From contig OY756947.1 in NCBI GenBank assembly GCA_963580275.1, positions 1,552,501 through 1,616,500 on the forward strand: a stretch of DNA of 64,000 nucleotides. Reading direction: 5' to 3'. This document shows, in pieces, positions 12,535-23,557 of the stretch. How positions within the stretch are numbered: position 1 is the first letter of the stretch; each line of letters begins with the position of its first letter. Both the position numbers and the translations under genes were made by a program. Under the pieces are notes generated by a model. The model saw only the letters and a list, made by a program, of their open reading frames with translations. It ran no database searches and was not told where the DNA came from. The DNA comes from Crataegus laevigata (taxonomy: Eukaryota; Streptophyta; Magnoliopsida; Rosales; Rosaceae).

Positions 12535-14240
12535 GTAAATTACACTTTACTATCTCAAGTTTGAAGTCGAGTTCAATTCCTTACAACATCTTTAAAACAT
12601 TTCACTTTCATACCTTAAGTACTATTTTATTTCAATATAATACATCCGTTACATTTTCCATCCATTGATCAATTAAGAGCTGACGTGACAATTTTTTTTA
12701 TATACATTAAAAATATTATAAAAATTTACCCTATTAAAAAGAATAAAATTAAAAAAAAAACAAAATAAAACCCAGAACCCATCTTCCCCCGACCCACCTC
12801 CCTCTCTTCCACTATCTTCACATCCCCTGCAACCCCCCCAACCCTCTCCCTCTCCTCCCTCTTCACCTCCCCGACCTTCGTCTCCTCCCTTCGCCACCAA
12901 AACCGCAACAACGATGTTGGGTGAGGGGGTTGGTCATCGCCTCTTCCATTCTCGTACGAAGCAACAAGGGAAGCTTGGTCATCAGGCTCGAGTGTTGCAT
13001 GTTGCTTAAGGCAATGAGAGATCTGGAAGTGGATTGGAGCCTCGTCGTAATGGGGGTTCGTGGGTTGAGTCGAACAGAGCACTGATGGGATGTGGACGAC
13101 GTCGGAGGTGGGACATGCCAGAAGTTGGCGTGAGTGGCGATGGTGGGCTAACGGGAAAAAGAGATGGGTTTTGGGTGGGTGGGGGTGAGGGGTGTTGCGG
13201 GGGAGATGGGGTATTTGGGTTGCGGGAAAGGGGAAGGGCTCGAGGAAGAAATGGGTTCTCTTTTATTTTTTTTAAATAATTTTTTATAATAGGATAAATT
13301 ATTATAATATTTTAAAGGCCAAATTTTTTTCGTGATCCTTGTGGTGATACCCTACTTTTAAATAGATCCCTGTGGTGAAAAAACTATTAATTGTAGTCCT
13401 ATGGTGAAATTCTTTATCAATCATAGTCCAAATTGGATTTTTTTTCATTCTTCTGTCATTTATAGGGGCAAAATTGTTATTTTTGTTTTTATTGATTCCA
13501 TCAACCAATCATAAAGCGCTATATGGACATAATTTTTTTTTATTTTTAAAACTTTTAGAGCTACAATAAAAGAATAAATAAACAATAAAATTACAAGGTT
13601 CATATTATCAAACTTTCTCATTTTAAGAGAGCCAAGAGTCCAAATTCAAGATTTAAAAAATCACAAAGTAACTTGCCGCGTTTAGGTTAGAATATAAGTT
13701 ATTATGCAAATATTGAATTTAGTTTCATTTTAAGAAGAACAATGGTGGACGGGATGGCTAGGGTTATGTGAGAGAGCGGGGAGGGTAGTGGGTGGTCGCT
13801 GTGGCTGACAATGGTAGGGATTAGGGAGGGATTTCTATTTTTTTCCCTTCTATTTTTGTTGATTATAAAAAAATGGAATTACAAAAAAGAAAAGAAAAAA
13901 GAATTAAATGACCTTTTTACCCTTACATGTGGATGAGATGTTGACATAAATTTCAATTTGGACTATGATTGATAATGAACTTCACCACAGGGATAAGATT
14001 AACACTTTTTTCACTACAGGAGTTGATTTAAAAGTAGTGTCTCACCACAGGGATCAAGAAAAAAAATTTGGCATATTTTAAAAGATAAATTACACTTTAC
14101 TACCTCAGGTTTGTGGTCGATTTTCATTTCTTACAATATCTTTAAAATATTTCACTTTCATACCTAAAGTACTGTTTTATTTCAATATAGTACATCCGTT
14201 ACATTTTTCATCAATTGATCTGTTAAGAACTGATGTGGCT
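12535..14240. repeat. Nested repeat block with about 155-bp direct repeats
   Basis: 12535-12690 and 14087-14240 are diverged direct copies (both contain TAAATTACACTTTACTA and TACATCCGTTACATTTT). Between them, 12710-12790 and 13240-13316 are imperfect inverted arms (AAAATATTAT, ACCCTATT, AGAACCCAT motifs). They flank a core that is C-rich on its left and G-rich on its right, GC-rich relative to its surroundings. Frames in that core on both strands look like compositional artefacts or captured DNA. The MULE-like element at 13317-14072 is inserted in this block. Confidence 0.6.
13317..14072. mobile_element. Non-autonomous MULE-like element with long TIRs (about 755 bp)
   Basis: Both ends carry about 130 bp of inverted repeat starting GCCAAATTTTTTT, with repeated CCTGTGGTGA motifs. 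The direct repeat ATATTTTAAA flanks it (13307-13316 and 14073-14082). A 9-11 bp duplication and long TIRs fit Mutator-like elements. The interior has no recognisable transposase. Confidence 0.75.
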
Positions 14241-14290
14241 GTCACAGTTGTGCCACTCGGCTGCCAAATTTGTGTCATGTGGCAAAAAAA

Positions 14291-15276
14291 TTTATTTCAT
14301 GTACATGTGTATAAATCAAATGATACATATTGGTTAATTTTGTTTGATAAATAGGGCGGGTCTTGGAATGCAACAAACATCAGATTCAAAAATGCTATGA
14401 TGGCCAATGTGAGCAATCCAATTATCATAGACCAACACTACTGCGATCAGGATTCACCATGCCAAGAACAGGTAATACACGGTCGACATTTACATTTTAT
14501 CCACAACATTCCATTAAACTAACAGTAAAAACATAATTTGTGAGTTATTATACGCTGGAAAAGTTTAGGTTAAAGATCATCATTCACTCAAGACATGCAT
14601 AAATATTACGAGGAAATGCATTTTGAGAAATGTAAAATGACTTTTTTCTAAATACTAATAACAATGCCCGCAGTAGTACACATTATAATAGCTATTATTT
14701 TGTGCAGGGTTCAGCGGTGAAAATAAGCAATGTGGTATATGAGAATGTGAAAGGCACAAGTGTTTCAAAAGTGGCAGTAAAATTTGACTGCAGCAAGTGT
14801 TTTCAGATGTCAAGAAATTTTGTTAAAAGACGTAAACCTAAGGCATCTAGCCAGTGGAATTGCCCAAGCTTCGTGTGAGCATGTCGATTTAAGCCATAGA
14901 GGAGCGGTTTCTCCAAAATGCTCTTCGTTAATTTAATGAGTAAATTATAAAATTGGTTCATGAACTTTCACCATATATAGTTTAGAATTTGTCCTTAAGA
15001 ATGTGAAAAATTGGTCCTTCCATCCAAAATATGGTGAAAATTCAGGGATTAATTTAATAATTTACACTTAGTTTAATTGATGTTGTGGGGAGGTGGGGAT
15101 TTGCATGTGTTTATTTGCACAGTTATTATAGTATGGCCAGAATTGAAACAAAATTATTGTAGGCTTACTTGTAAATAGTAATGAAAAATAAAGTTATCCC
15201 ATTCAAGGTGAGGATCCCAACGTGTTTTCTCGTTATCTAATTGCAAACGAAAAATAGACTAATACAGTGTTGCTAA
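14291..15276 (+). pseudogene. Polygalacturonase 3' fragment (exons 8 and 9), frameshifted
   Basis: This copies 9925 to about 10900 of the upstream gene: end of intron 7, exon 8 (14355-14471, intact frame), intron 8, exon 9 (14708-14936) and the 3' UTR. In exon 9 one extra T in the CAAGTGTTTTCAG stretch shifts the frame and a TGA is met in the shifted frame. No signal peptide, NTDG, GDDC, GHG or RIKT exon is present, so it cannot encode an enzyme. Introns are retained, so it arose by DNA duplication and not by retroposition. Its left border abuts the nested repeat block. Confidence 0.9.
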
Positions 15277-16260
15277 AGAATAATGAAACTTTCACCGTAA
15301 TAATCGAATGATTAAATAATTTTTGATTTAGACAAAATTTTGAAAGATGATGTATGAATGAATATTAAAAAACTAAACGGTTTTTTATGTTGAAAAAATA
15401 TTGTGGAGTGGGCCTAAATATGTCGTCAGTGCTATATAAAGCCTACTAATTGGTTAGCGTTTGAGTGCCTTATATATATGGGATAGAATCAAGGACAAAG
15501 ATTTTACACTTCTTTGTAGCCTTTAGATCTTATAAGATCTAACGGTCTTGATTAAGAGTGAGTTGGAGGCTTTTGAAAATCAAATGCCTTGGAAGATGAT
15601 GTAGATTATAACTAATAAGGAAAACACTAATTTAAATTAAAAAGAATATCAAATAATAATAAAATTGAAAAAGAAATAATCAAACTCTGAAATATCCAGT
15701 GTAAAAAAAAAGAAGGCAAAGAACCCATAATTACAGAAAAAACATGATACCAGGTAGAAAGAGTTTTGCTTTAAGAATAATTTGGGGTTTTGTTTTGAGT
15801 TTAAGCACCCTAGTCCTAACCTAGCAACTCAATCACTTTGCCACCTCCATAGCAAAACCCTATTGAGCCAAGCATGTTTGAGATTTTTGCCGCCACAAAC
15901 TCATCAACCATTCATTTTGCACCGTATTAAAAAAAAGCAACATCCATGAGTCAAGATTAAAGATTTAGAATTTAGGGTTTTGTTCTAAGAGGATTTAAGA
16001 GACTGATAGCTTAATTCGTTGTAGTGTGTACATCAAAATTTCGTATCAATCAAATTAGACCATAACAAGTAGTGAAGACGCAAGAACATCGATTTGTCTC
16101 CTCACCTTTCTTGGGTGTTCTTCATTGTGGGTTTTACATTCTTTTTCTATCCGTTCAATTTTTTATTTTTTATTTTTTCAATTTGATTGTATTAGATATT
16201 TCTATTTAATTTAAATTAGTATTTTCCTTATCTCTAATCTCTAATTTGTAATCTCTAATA
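15277..16260. other. Intergenic DNA, no gene recognised
   Basis: AT-rich; a TTATAAGATCTAACGGTCTTGATTAAGAGTG-like segment near 15530 is echoed in inverted orientation near 19920-19960, which suggests dispersed repeats. Confidence 0.4.
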
Positions 16261-16800
16261 TTAGAAAGCCAGAAGTCAAGTTTGGCGTCTCAAGGCTTCA
16301 CCAAAAATAATTGGACCAAAATAACCCTGAAACAAAAAATGCTTTAACTGAAAAAAAGCAAAGAAATTATTACTAAGGGTAGTTTTGTAAGAAAAAAAAT
16401 AACAATTAAAAGAGATAAACAAAAAAAATTTAAAAAAAACACGCAAAAAAGAAATGTGATTATGGAGGATTCGAACTGAACTGCCACAAACTGAGATAAA
16501 TTAGAAAGAAAAAAGAAAATCTTTAATATTAGAAAGCCAAAAGTCAAGTTTGGTGTCTCAAGGTTTCACCAAAAATAATTGGACCCAAATAACCCCGATA
16601 CAAAAAATGCTTTAACTGAAAAAAAAATGCAAAGAAATTATTACTAAGGGTAGTTTTGTAAGAAAAAAAGCAACAATTAAAAGAGATAAAAAAAATAAAA
16701 AAAATAAACACGCAAAAAAGAAACGTGATCGTGGAGGACTCAAACTGAACTGCCACAAACTGAGATAAATTAGAAAGAAAAAAGAAAATAACTTGAACGT
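16261..16800. repeat. About 265-bp tandem duplication (two copies plus a partial third)
   Basis: The unit starting TTAGAAAGCCAGAAGTCAAG at 16261 recurs at 16527, with shared TTCACCAAAAATAATTGGAC, AATGCTTTAACTGAAAAAA and GAACTGCCACAAACTGAG landmarks. Part of the unit (CGTGCAAAAAGGAAA..., ACTGCCACAAACTGA) recurs again to about 16855. Open frames on the minus strand here are repeat shadows. Confidence 0.85.
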
Positions 16801-17016
16801 GCAAAAAGGAAAACCGGATCGTGGAGGACTCAAGAGTAAACTGCCACAAACTGACTGAGTAAGATGAATAAACTCCCAAGAACTCACAAATCAACATTTA
16901 GTAATTCACAAATCCAACATTAGAGAAGGAGGGAAGAAGCTTCATTGTTCCTGCTACTTCCAATGGTTTGAGTAAATTTTTGTTTTCAATTTCATTATAC
17001 GCGAGGTTCTAAACAA

Positions 17017-17522
17017 GGTATTAAATATCGATGATATCGGAAATATTGGTAGTCCAAAAACACAGAAATTTCGATGGAAATATTGGGATATTATCGATAT
17101 CGATAAAAATTGAATAAAAACCACGGAAATTGTAAGAAAAACTTGAAATTTTTTATTGAAACTTTGCAGAATGTTTATTTAGTCAATTATCTATTAGTTT
17201 ATCACAAAAAATTGGAAGGAAATACATTGCATGATGGATTTAACTGATTTAAGTTGATTATATAGCGTGCTGGCAAACATTGTGAGTAGAAAATATGTAA
17301 ATATTTTAGCATATTTTCACAAAAACATAAGTGATATGGTGGTCAAGGTGTTGAAGGAGTAAAATGGAAGGGGTTCGAATCCCCTTGGTGTTTTTCTAAA
17401 TATAGAAATTTAAAAAACACGGAAATTTCAATGGAAATATCAATGACATCGGAAATATCGGTAGTCCAAAAACACGGAAATTTCGATGGAAATATCGGGA
17501 TATTATGGATATTTAATACTTT
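17017..17522. mobile_element. Repeat with GGTATTAAATATCGAT inverted ends
   Basis: The left end AAGGTATTAAATATCGATG and the reversed right end AAAGTATTAAATATCCAT are inverted. Inside, a block with GGTAGTCCAAAAACAC and GGAAATTTCGATGGAAATAT occurs twice in direct orientation. A GGTTCGAATCCCC motif near 17374 resembles a pol III B box, but no full tRNA-like fold or A box is evident. Confidence 0.55.
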
Positions 17523-17998
17523 GGTTCTAAAAGACGCTAGGCGCTAGTCGAGCGGTAAGCGGGGTCTAGGTGAGGCCTAGGCGGATTTAACTAAATCTAT
17601 TATATTTAATATAAATAAGTGTATGTTTTTATACTTAAAATATATATAATTTCATCATAAACTATAAAATAAAATGACACATATATTATGAAGTATTGGA
17701 AGATAATGAAAACATGGGGAACAAGCATATAATGTGTGCTCATTTAAGTATTTAACAAGCCTCTTACAATTTATTGAAAAAAAATACAAAATGAAAGTTA
17801 TCTTTTTTTCTATCTATGTGAGTCGCAACCTAAATAGGTGCATAGGTGGATCTGGGCGGGCTAAGCAGGTACCCAGGTGGTCTAGGCGGACGCATCAGTA
17901 GGTCTAGACGTTATTTTTTAATTTTCAAACGCCTAAACATTAATCAGGGCGGTGGCCAGTCGCGCTAAGCGAGGATTTTTACAACAGTGATTCTATGA
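17523..17998. mobile_element. Possible hAT-like MITE next to the previous repeat
   Basis: GTTCTAAAAGACGCTAGGCG at the left and, reversed, TGTTGTAAAAATCCTCGC at the right resemble inverted ends. The interior carries CTAGGCGG/GCCTAGGCG repeats on both sides of an AT core, a pattern common in plant MITEs. No clear target-site duplication. Confidence 0.4.
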
Positions 17999-18263
17999 CG
18001 CTGCCAACAGTTACTAGACTCCGGCAAAAACACAAATTGTGCATTGTGAAGCTCATCGTTCCTCTTCTATTTTTGAGTCGGTCACGATTTAAGACCGATA
18101 GATTGTTTTTATTCTACTTTATTCAGTTTTTGTATTTCTATGTTCTTTATCTATATACATATTGATTGAATTCTATCCAGCACTTTTGAAGAATGCCATT
18201 TCATGACTCTTGAGAATTCAACTTTGTTTTGCAGGTTCTCCTTTTTTTGACTAAAAAAACATC

Positions 18264-18345
18264 ATGGCCTCTTCCCATTTGTGCTTCGCCTGCTTTTTCA
18301 CGATGTTCATGGTTACATTCTGCAATCTACATGGAGCACATCCTG
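18264..18345 (+). CDS. Possible orphan first exon encoding a signal peptide
   Basis: An ATG at 18264 opens 27 codons with a hydrophobic core (HLCFACFFTMFMVTFC) followed by HGAHP and a GT donor at 18346. This would fit the first exon of a secreted protein. I see no matching downstream exon before the next repeats, and no family is recognised. It may be a remnant or chance. Confidence 0.25.
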
Positions 18346-19996
18346 GTATTGCAACTCTCATTTCTGCTTAATTATACATACACATAGAGACTCTCTTTTG
18401 TAGAAATTTTAATCTACAAACATGATAATCCTTGTTGTGTACACATGTAAACGAAGGAGGGAAAATGCGAACGTGTGAGAAAACTGTTTCGCGGAAGCGG
18501 AGAAATAAAATCGATTGCTCCATTGTGAAATTCGAAAGCAAGCTCTTCTCCACTGATACCCAAAGGTTTTTATGTAAGTTTTAGTTTTTCTTAAGCTCTT
18601 CTCCACTCTCACACAGGAGTGGTCTTCTGTCATTTTGATCTGGTAGTCGAAAGAATACCATGATTCGTTACTGATGTTGTTCGTTTGTGTTTTCATCAAT
18701 TCGACTATCTGTCGAGCACTTATGGTATTCCTAGCTTGGCTATTCCTCAGTTCTCTGCCGAATCAGAATCATAGTTTTAATTTCAATTCTATTTCGGTTA
18801 GTGCAGGTTTGGGATGATCGTTATTGGATTTCTTTACGTTTGTTTGTCCGACTATGGTTAATCTATCTCTGTCTCTTCACTTATTTCCAATGCTATTCTA
18901 TTGCACAGGCACCTTTGAAGCATGAACACCAAGAGATGTGGCTTGATTATGTTGATTCGTCTTTTTGAAACCAGAAACAATATGTGTTGTAGGAAGAATT
19001 CTTTGGCACAAGGAATAAAAAGAATATAAAATGTGGTGAGAAAATTGTTGTGGCAAAAGGAAGAAATCAGGATCCAAATTCGATCAGAGTCAAGTGTTTG
19101 AGTGAGTTGGTTCAATCAGCATGTACGGGTTTGGGAGTTTGTATTCCTAACAATTTTGAAAATTTATCTTCTATTTTATAGGTTTTCAAAATGTTGGCAA
19201 AATAAAAGTGGAATCATTTTATTCTCAAGTTTCTTGACTTGCTTACTAATTTGTATGGTTCATTGGCAACATTAGTTATTTAAATTCAGTGAATTTTATT
19301 TTCATTGGAGTATGCATGATTCCTGTCTCTTCACTTATTTCACATATAAAAACTCTTTATAATCTTTTGATAATTTATAATGTTCCCTGGCTCTGCGTGA
19401 GGGATTGTGTAGTTTTACAGAATCAACTATTTATTTTGATGCCGAACGGATTTGGCAGCCAAAAGTTCCAACTGTCTTAGATACTTTGGACAAATATTCG
19501 CAGAAAATTACTGTTTTATATTCTGTTAAGTTACATTTTGCATTGTCTAAAATATAAAAGTCATGCAAGAATGGAGTTTATAGGCTGCTAAAGAGGCCCC
19601 TATCAACTCTGCTGCCGTGAAGTACACAAATTTCTTATTGGCAACAAGGAGAGTTGATAGGCCCCAGTCAAAATTAGTTTTATCACTCCCTTAATATGGA
19701 AAATTATGAACATATAAAATCAATGCATGTAGAACATGTATGGAGTGTTTTTGAAGCAAAGATGTTTTTATGCACGCACATAAAAACTCTGTATGATGCG
19801 TGCAGCACGCCATGATGTAAAAAAAGTCTTGCACACGCAAGGCTCGTGCAGAAAGGCTAATTAGTTATAATCCACATAATCATCCAAGTCATTTAATGTT
19901 TACAAATCTCCACATCACTCTTAATCTAGACCATTGAATGTTATAAGATTTAAAGGAGTGTAAAAGTGTTTGTCAAATCTGTATCCCTTGATAAGA

Positions 19997-19998
<2 letters not shown>
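18346..19998. other. Intergenic DNA, no gene recognised
   Basis: Several short open frames (for example 18409-18699 minus and 19289-19480 plus) have no domain. An AGGCTGCTAAAGAGGCCCCTATCAACTCT segment near 19580 and GGAGAGTTGATAGGCCCC near 19648 form a short inverted pair. Confidence 0.4.

Positions 19999-20059
<61 letters not shown>
19999..20059. repeat. (TA)n microsatellite at the border of a duplicated gene fragment
   Basis: About 30 TA dinucleotides, followed by a palindrome around AGACTCTTTTAAAGAGTCT-like sequence at 20069-20088 and then directly by the third polygalacturonase copy. Confidence 0.9.
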
Positions 20060-20061
<2 letters not shown>

Positions 20062-20091
20062 TTCATACAGACTCTTTAAAAGAGTCTCTAG

Positions 20092-20640
20092 TTACATTTA
20101 CATCCACAACATTACATGTTAGACAATCTAACATTAAAAACATAATTTGCAAGTTATCAAACGTCGGAAAAGTTTAGGTATTGTTGACATGCATATATAA
20201 TGAGCTGCTATTTTGATAAAATGTCATCATTCACTCAAAACATGCATAAATATAATGGAGAAATGCATTTGGATAAGTATAAATTTTTTTTTTCTTAGTG
20301 CTAACTACAATTTTTGTAGTAGTACACATTATAATATCGTTAATTTTGTGTAGGCTTCAACGATGAAAATAAGCAATGTGGTATATGAGAATGTGAAAGG
20401 CACAAGTGCTTCAAACGTGGCAGTGAAATTTGACTATAGCAAGCGCTTCAGATGTCGAGAGATTTTGTTAAAAGACGTAAACCTAAAGCCTCTGGTTGAC
20501 GGAATTGCCCAAGCTTCGTGTGAGAATGTCAGATTAGGTCATACAGGAACGGTTTCTCCAAAATGCTTTCTTTAATATAATTGATTCATGAACTTCCACC
20601 ATATTTAGTTGAGATATCGTCATTAAATTAATCTTGGTTT
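20092..20640 (+). pseudogene. Polygalacturonase 3' fragment (exon 9), open frame
   Basis: This copies intron 8 and exon 9 of the gene at 6.7-10.6 kb. The exon 9 copy (20354-20575) keeps its AG acceptor, an uninterrupted frame ending TVSPKCFL and the TAA stop. Conserved blocks include KISNVVYENVKGTSAS and the CREILLKDVN segment; several codons differ, including a Cys-to-Tyr change in the FDYSKRF block. No upstream exons exist, so it is a gene fragment and not a gene. Homology stops near 20640, exactly where the UGD-like sequence begins. Confidence 0.88.
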
Positions 20641-20647
20641 TGAAACG

Positions 20648-21706
20648 GCAAAGGATGAAGGAATCATAAAGAGGGCAAAAATGGTCTTCATTGCTCTTGA
20701 GGTACCCACAAAGCCTCGAGGTGTAGTCGCTAAAGGTTCGTTAGACCTCACACACTGGGAAGCAGCTGTGAAATCTAGGATGACTTAATCTGCTGAAAAG
20801 ATAATAGTTGTGAAATCCACCCTGCCAATTGATGTAATAGAAAACCACACCCAATGCATATTGGCGCAAAATTTGCTTGGTAACCAGTTTTCAGTGTTTT
20901 ATAACCCGGATTTCTTATCACAAGGCCCAGCTGTTCACGACGTGATAAACCCGAGCCATAACGCTATTGGAATAGTTGAGGGGGTAATGTCAACGTGTTG
21001 CAAGAGTTATACAAAAAATGGGTTCAAGCTGATAAAATTAACGTCCTACATGATTACAAGGCTGTTGTGTTGGGCAAAATTGCAGTTAATTCAATTCTTG
21101 TAATGAAATATAGCATGTTGAGAACGATGTCGGAACTGTCTGAGTTAGTTCATACCAACTTTGAAGATGTGCAAGAGGTCATTAAATGGACAGGAGGTTG
21201 GACTTCACATTGATTCGAATCTCGGAATTGGAGGGTCGGGTCTTACCAAAGACTTGTACTACTGCAAATATATTCTCTACCATTACGGCTTGAAGGAATA
21301 TTCGGAAATAGTTCACAAAATCATTAAATTGAATCATGAGAGTAAGTACAAGTTTATTGCTACGATGATTAGAAGGATGGGGACAATAAGAAATAAGAAA
21401 ATTGTTGTATTCGAAGTTTCCTACAAAAAGAATACAACGGATGTGCGAAATTCAACGGCAATACAGATTTGCAAATGTCTGTTGAAAGAAGCACGCAATA
21501 AATTAGCGATTTATGATGCTAAAGCAAGACGAGAAGACATAGTAAGATCCCTGTCATGGATAACAGTCTTTAATAAGAGGGTAGAGATTGCTGTAGAGTC
21601 TCACAAAGTATGGGAAGAAGCTCATGCAATTGTGTTTTTGGTCGATTCAGATGAGTTTAAATACTTGCCCTGGGGAGATATTCATGAAACAATGGAGAAG
21701 CCACCA
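20648..21706 (+). pseudogene. UDP-glucose 6-dehydrogenase-like pseudogene, plus-strand arm
   Basis: Frames read in order IIVVKSTLPIDV, NPDFLSQGPAVHD, GIGGSGLTKDLYY, NKKIVVFEVSYKKNT and LAIYDAKARRED, and end near DEFKYLPWGDI. These match the order of UGD landmarks (EKSTVPV, NPEFLAEG, GGSCF, NKKIAVLGFAFKKDT, DEFK). UGD oxidises UDP-glucose to UDP-glucuronate with NAD. The copy is broken by an in-frame TAA near 20787 and frame changes near 20990 and 21190. The catalytic Cys of the GGSCF motif is replaced by Gly. The N-terminal NAD-binding part is absent from this arm. No introns are seen in the covered part, so a retroposed origin is possible. Confidence 0.8.
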
Positions 21707-22752
21707 CAATCCCACAAAAACAAATGGTGACTTCTCCATTGTTTCATGAATATCTCCCCAAGGCAATTATTCAAACTCATCTGAATCGACCAAGAACACA
21801 ATTGCATGAGCTCCTTCCCATGCTCTGTGAGCCTCTATAGAAATCTCTACCCTCTTATTAAAGACTGCTATCTATGGCAGGGAACGTACTATGTCTTATC
21901 TTCTTGCTTTAGCATCATAAATCGCTAATTTATCACATCCTTCTTTCGCATCGTTTGTATTCTTTTTGTAGGAAACTCTAAATACAACAATTTTCTTATT
22001 TCTTATTGTCCCCATCCTCCTAATCATCGTAGCAATAAACTTGTACTTACTCTCACGATTCAATTTAATGATTTTGTGAACTACTTCCGAGTATTCCTTC
22101 AAGCCGTAATGGTAGAGAATATATTTGCAGTAGTACAAGTCTTTGGTAAGACCCGGTCCACCAATTCCGAGATTCGAATCAATGTGAAGTTCAACCCTCC
22201 TGTCCATTCTAATGACCTCTTGCACATCTTCAAAGTTGATTAACTAACTCAGACAGTTCCGATATCATTCTCATCATGCTGTATTTCATTGCAAGATTTG
22301 AATTAACTGCAATTTTGCCCAACACACACCAGCCTTGTAATCACATAGGACCTTAATTCTATCAGCTTGAACCAATTTTTCGTATAACTCTTGCAACACG
22401 TTGACATTACCCCCTCAACTATTCCAATAGCAATATGGCTTGGGTTTCTCACGTTGTGAACAACAATACCTTTTGATAAGAAATCCGGGTTATAAAACAC
22501 TGAAAACTGGGTACCAAGCAGATTTTGTGCCAATATGCGTTGGGTGTGGTTTTCTATTACATCAATTGGTAGGGTGGATTTCTCAACTATTATCTATTCA
22601 GCAGTTGATTCAGTCATCACAAATTTCACAACTGCTTCCCAATGTGTGAGGTCTAATGAACCTTTAGCGCCTACACCCTTTGTGGGTACCTCAAAGGCAA
22701 TAAAGACCATCTTTGCCCCTCTTTATGATTCCTTCATCTTTTGCCATTTCAT
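20648..22752. repeat. Large inverted repeat (about 1-kb arms, 18-bp spacer)
   Basis: The plus arm (20648-21706) is mirrored by 21725-22752. The arms meet around 21707-21724, where GAAGCCACCA on the left faces TGGTGACTTC on the right. Both arms carry the same UGD-like sequence with scattered substitutions and small indels. A transcript through the centre would fold into a long hairpin. Confidence 0.9.
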
Positions 22753-22987
22753 CACAAACAAAACAGACGTTATCAGAGTGTTTGGCATCATTCAACAAGT
22801 CTCTCAGATGAGGCTCCTCAAAAGGCAATGCAGCATCAGGCACACCATTCCAGACATTATCACAAGCTTCAATCTTTAATTTGTCAGTATCAACAATTGT
22901 AAAACCTATACCGTGGTGATTTGAAGCCATGACAAGCATGTTCACAACGCCAGAAAGGTTGGCCCCTAAACAACAAATATTCTGAAC
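21725..22987 (-). pseudogene. UDP-glucose 6-dehydrogenase-like pseudogene, minus-strand arm
   Basis: This arm extends further than its partner. It includes an N-terminal NAD-binding-like segment (VQNICCLGANLSG, compare the UGD ICCIGAGYVGG Rossmann motif) beginning after an AG acceptor at 22988, and then FEEPHLRDLLNDAKH. It continues through KSTLPIDV, NPDFLSKG and GIGGPGLTKDLYY to LAIYDAKARR. It has an in-frame TAG before the KSTLP block, frame changes, and Gly in place of the catalytic Cys (GGPG). The sequence around the KEGCDKLAIYD block has lost about 20 residues present in the other arm. Non-functional as UGD. Confidence 0.8.
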
Positions 22988-23283
22988 CTGCATAAATAAT
23001 AGTTTGGGGATGACAAAATCTTGAGACATCTAGGTTTTCACGTTAGTATTCAAAGTTTACAGTTGAGCAAAAACTGTACTGTTTACAAATTTCACTTCAC
23101 ATGACAAATATGTTTTCAAATCATATATATGCTATATATTAATTAGTACGCCGTCTCACGTTATTAATTAGTATGCTATATATTAATTAGTTGTTCAATT
23201 GATGCCATAGCAGTAAATTGTTATAAGTACTTGAGGAATAATTCTTTTCCTAAAAAAGCAGAAAGAGATAGAGAGAAATAAAC

Positions 23284-23365
23284 CTGTGCCAAACTACTAA
23301 TCGGAGCTTCTGTCCCAGCAGTACCATCTATGGGGTCCTCACCGTCTATATCCATATCTTCAGGG
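23284..23365 (-). other. Candidate exon feeding in frame into the UGD-like sequence
   Basis: 82 nt between an AG acceptor (23367-23366) and a GT donor (23283-23282) on the minus strand read PEDMDIDGEDPIDGTAGTE and on to ISSLAQ. The final phase matches the acceptor at 22988, so a transcript could fuse this acidic stretch to the UGD-like N terminus. No upstream partner exon is certain. Family not recognised. Confidence 0.35.
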
Positions 23366-23557
23366 CTGCAAATTCACATTTAAGATTAGAATTATAATTC
23401 AATAAACAACAAGACACAAGACCAAGGTACTTAAAAAAAATAACAACAAATATATAAAAATCAAAGGAAAAAAGAAGACAAGCAAGTCAGATTTTTACCA
23501 GTGTCTGTTTTAGTGACATATTTGGGTGGACATTAAAATTTGATCTTGTAACTTCAC

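Noticed and set aside
12673..13279. Gly-rich and Pro-rich frames on both strands
   Set aside because: They reflect a strand-asymmetric C-rich then G-rich core, with no start context, introns or domain.
16344..16897. Phe/Leu-rich minus-strand frames that look like membrane proteins
   Set aside because: They translate A-rich tandem duplications; the same frame repeats with the DNA unit.
17360..17395. GGTTCGAATCCCC motif suggesting a tRNA gene or SINE
   Set aside because: No A box at the right distance, no cloverleaf and no anticodon arm could be made; it is part of a larger inverted-end repeat.
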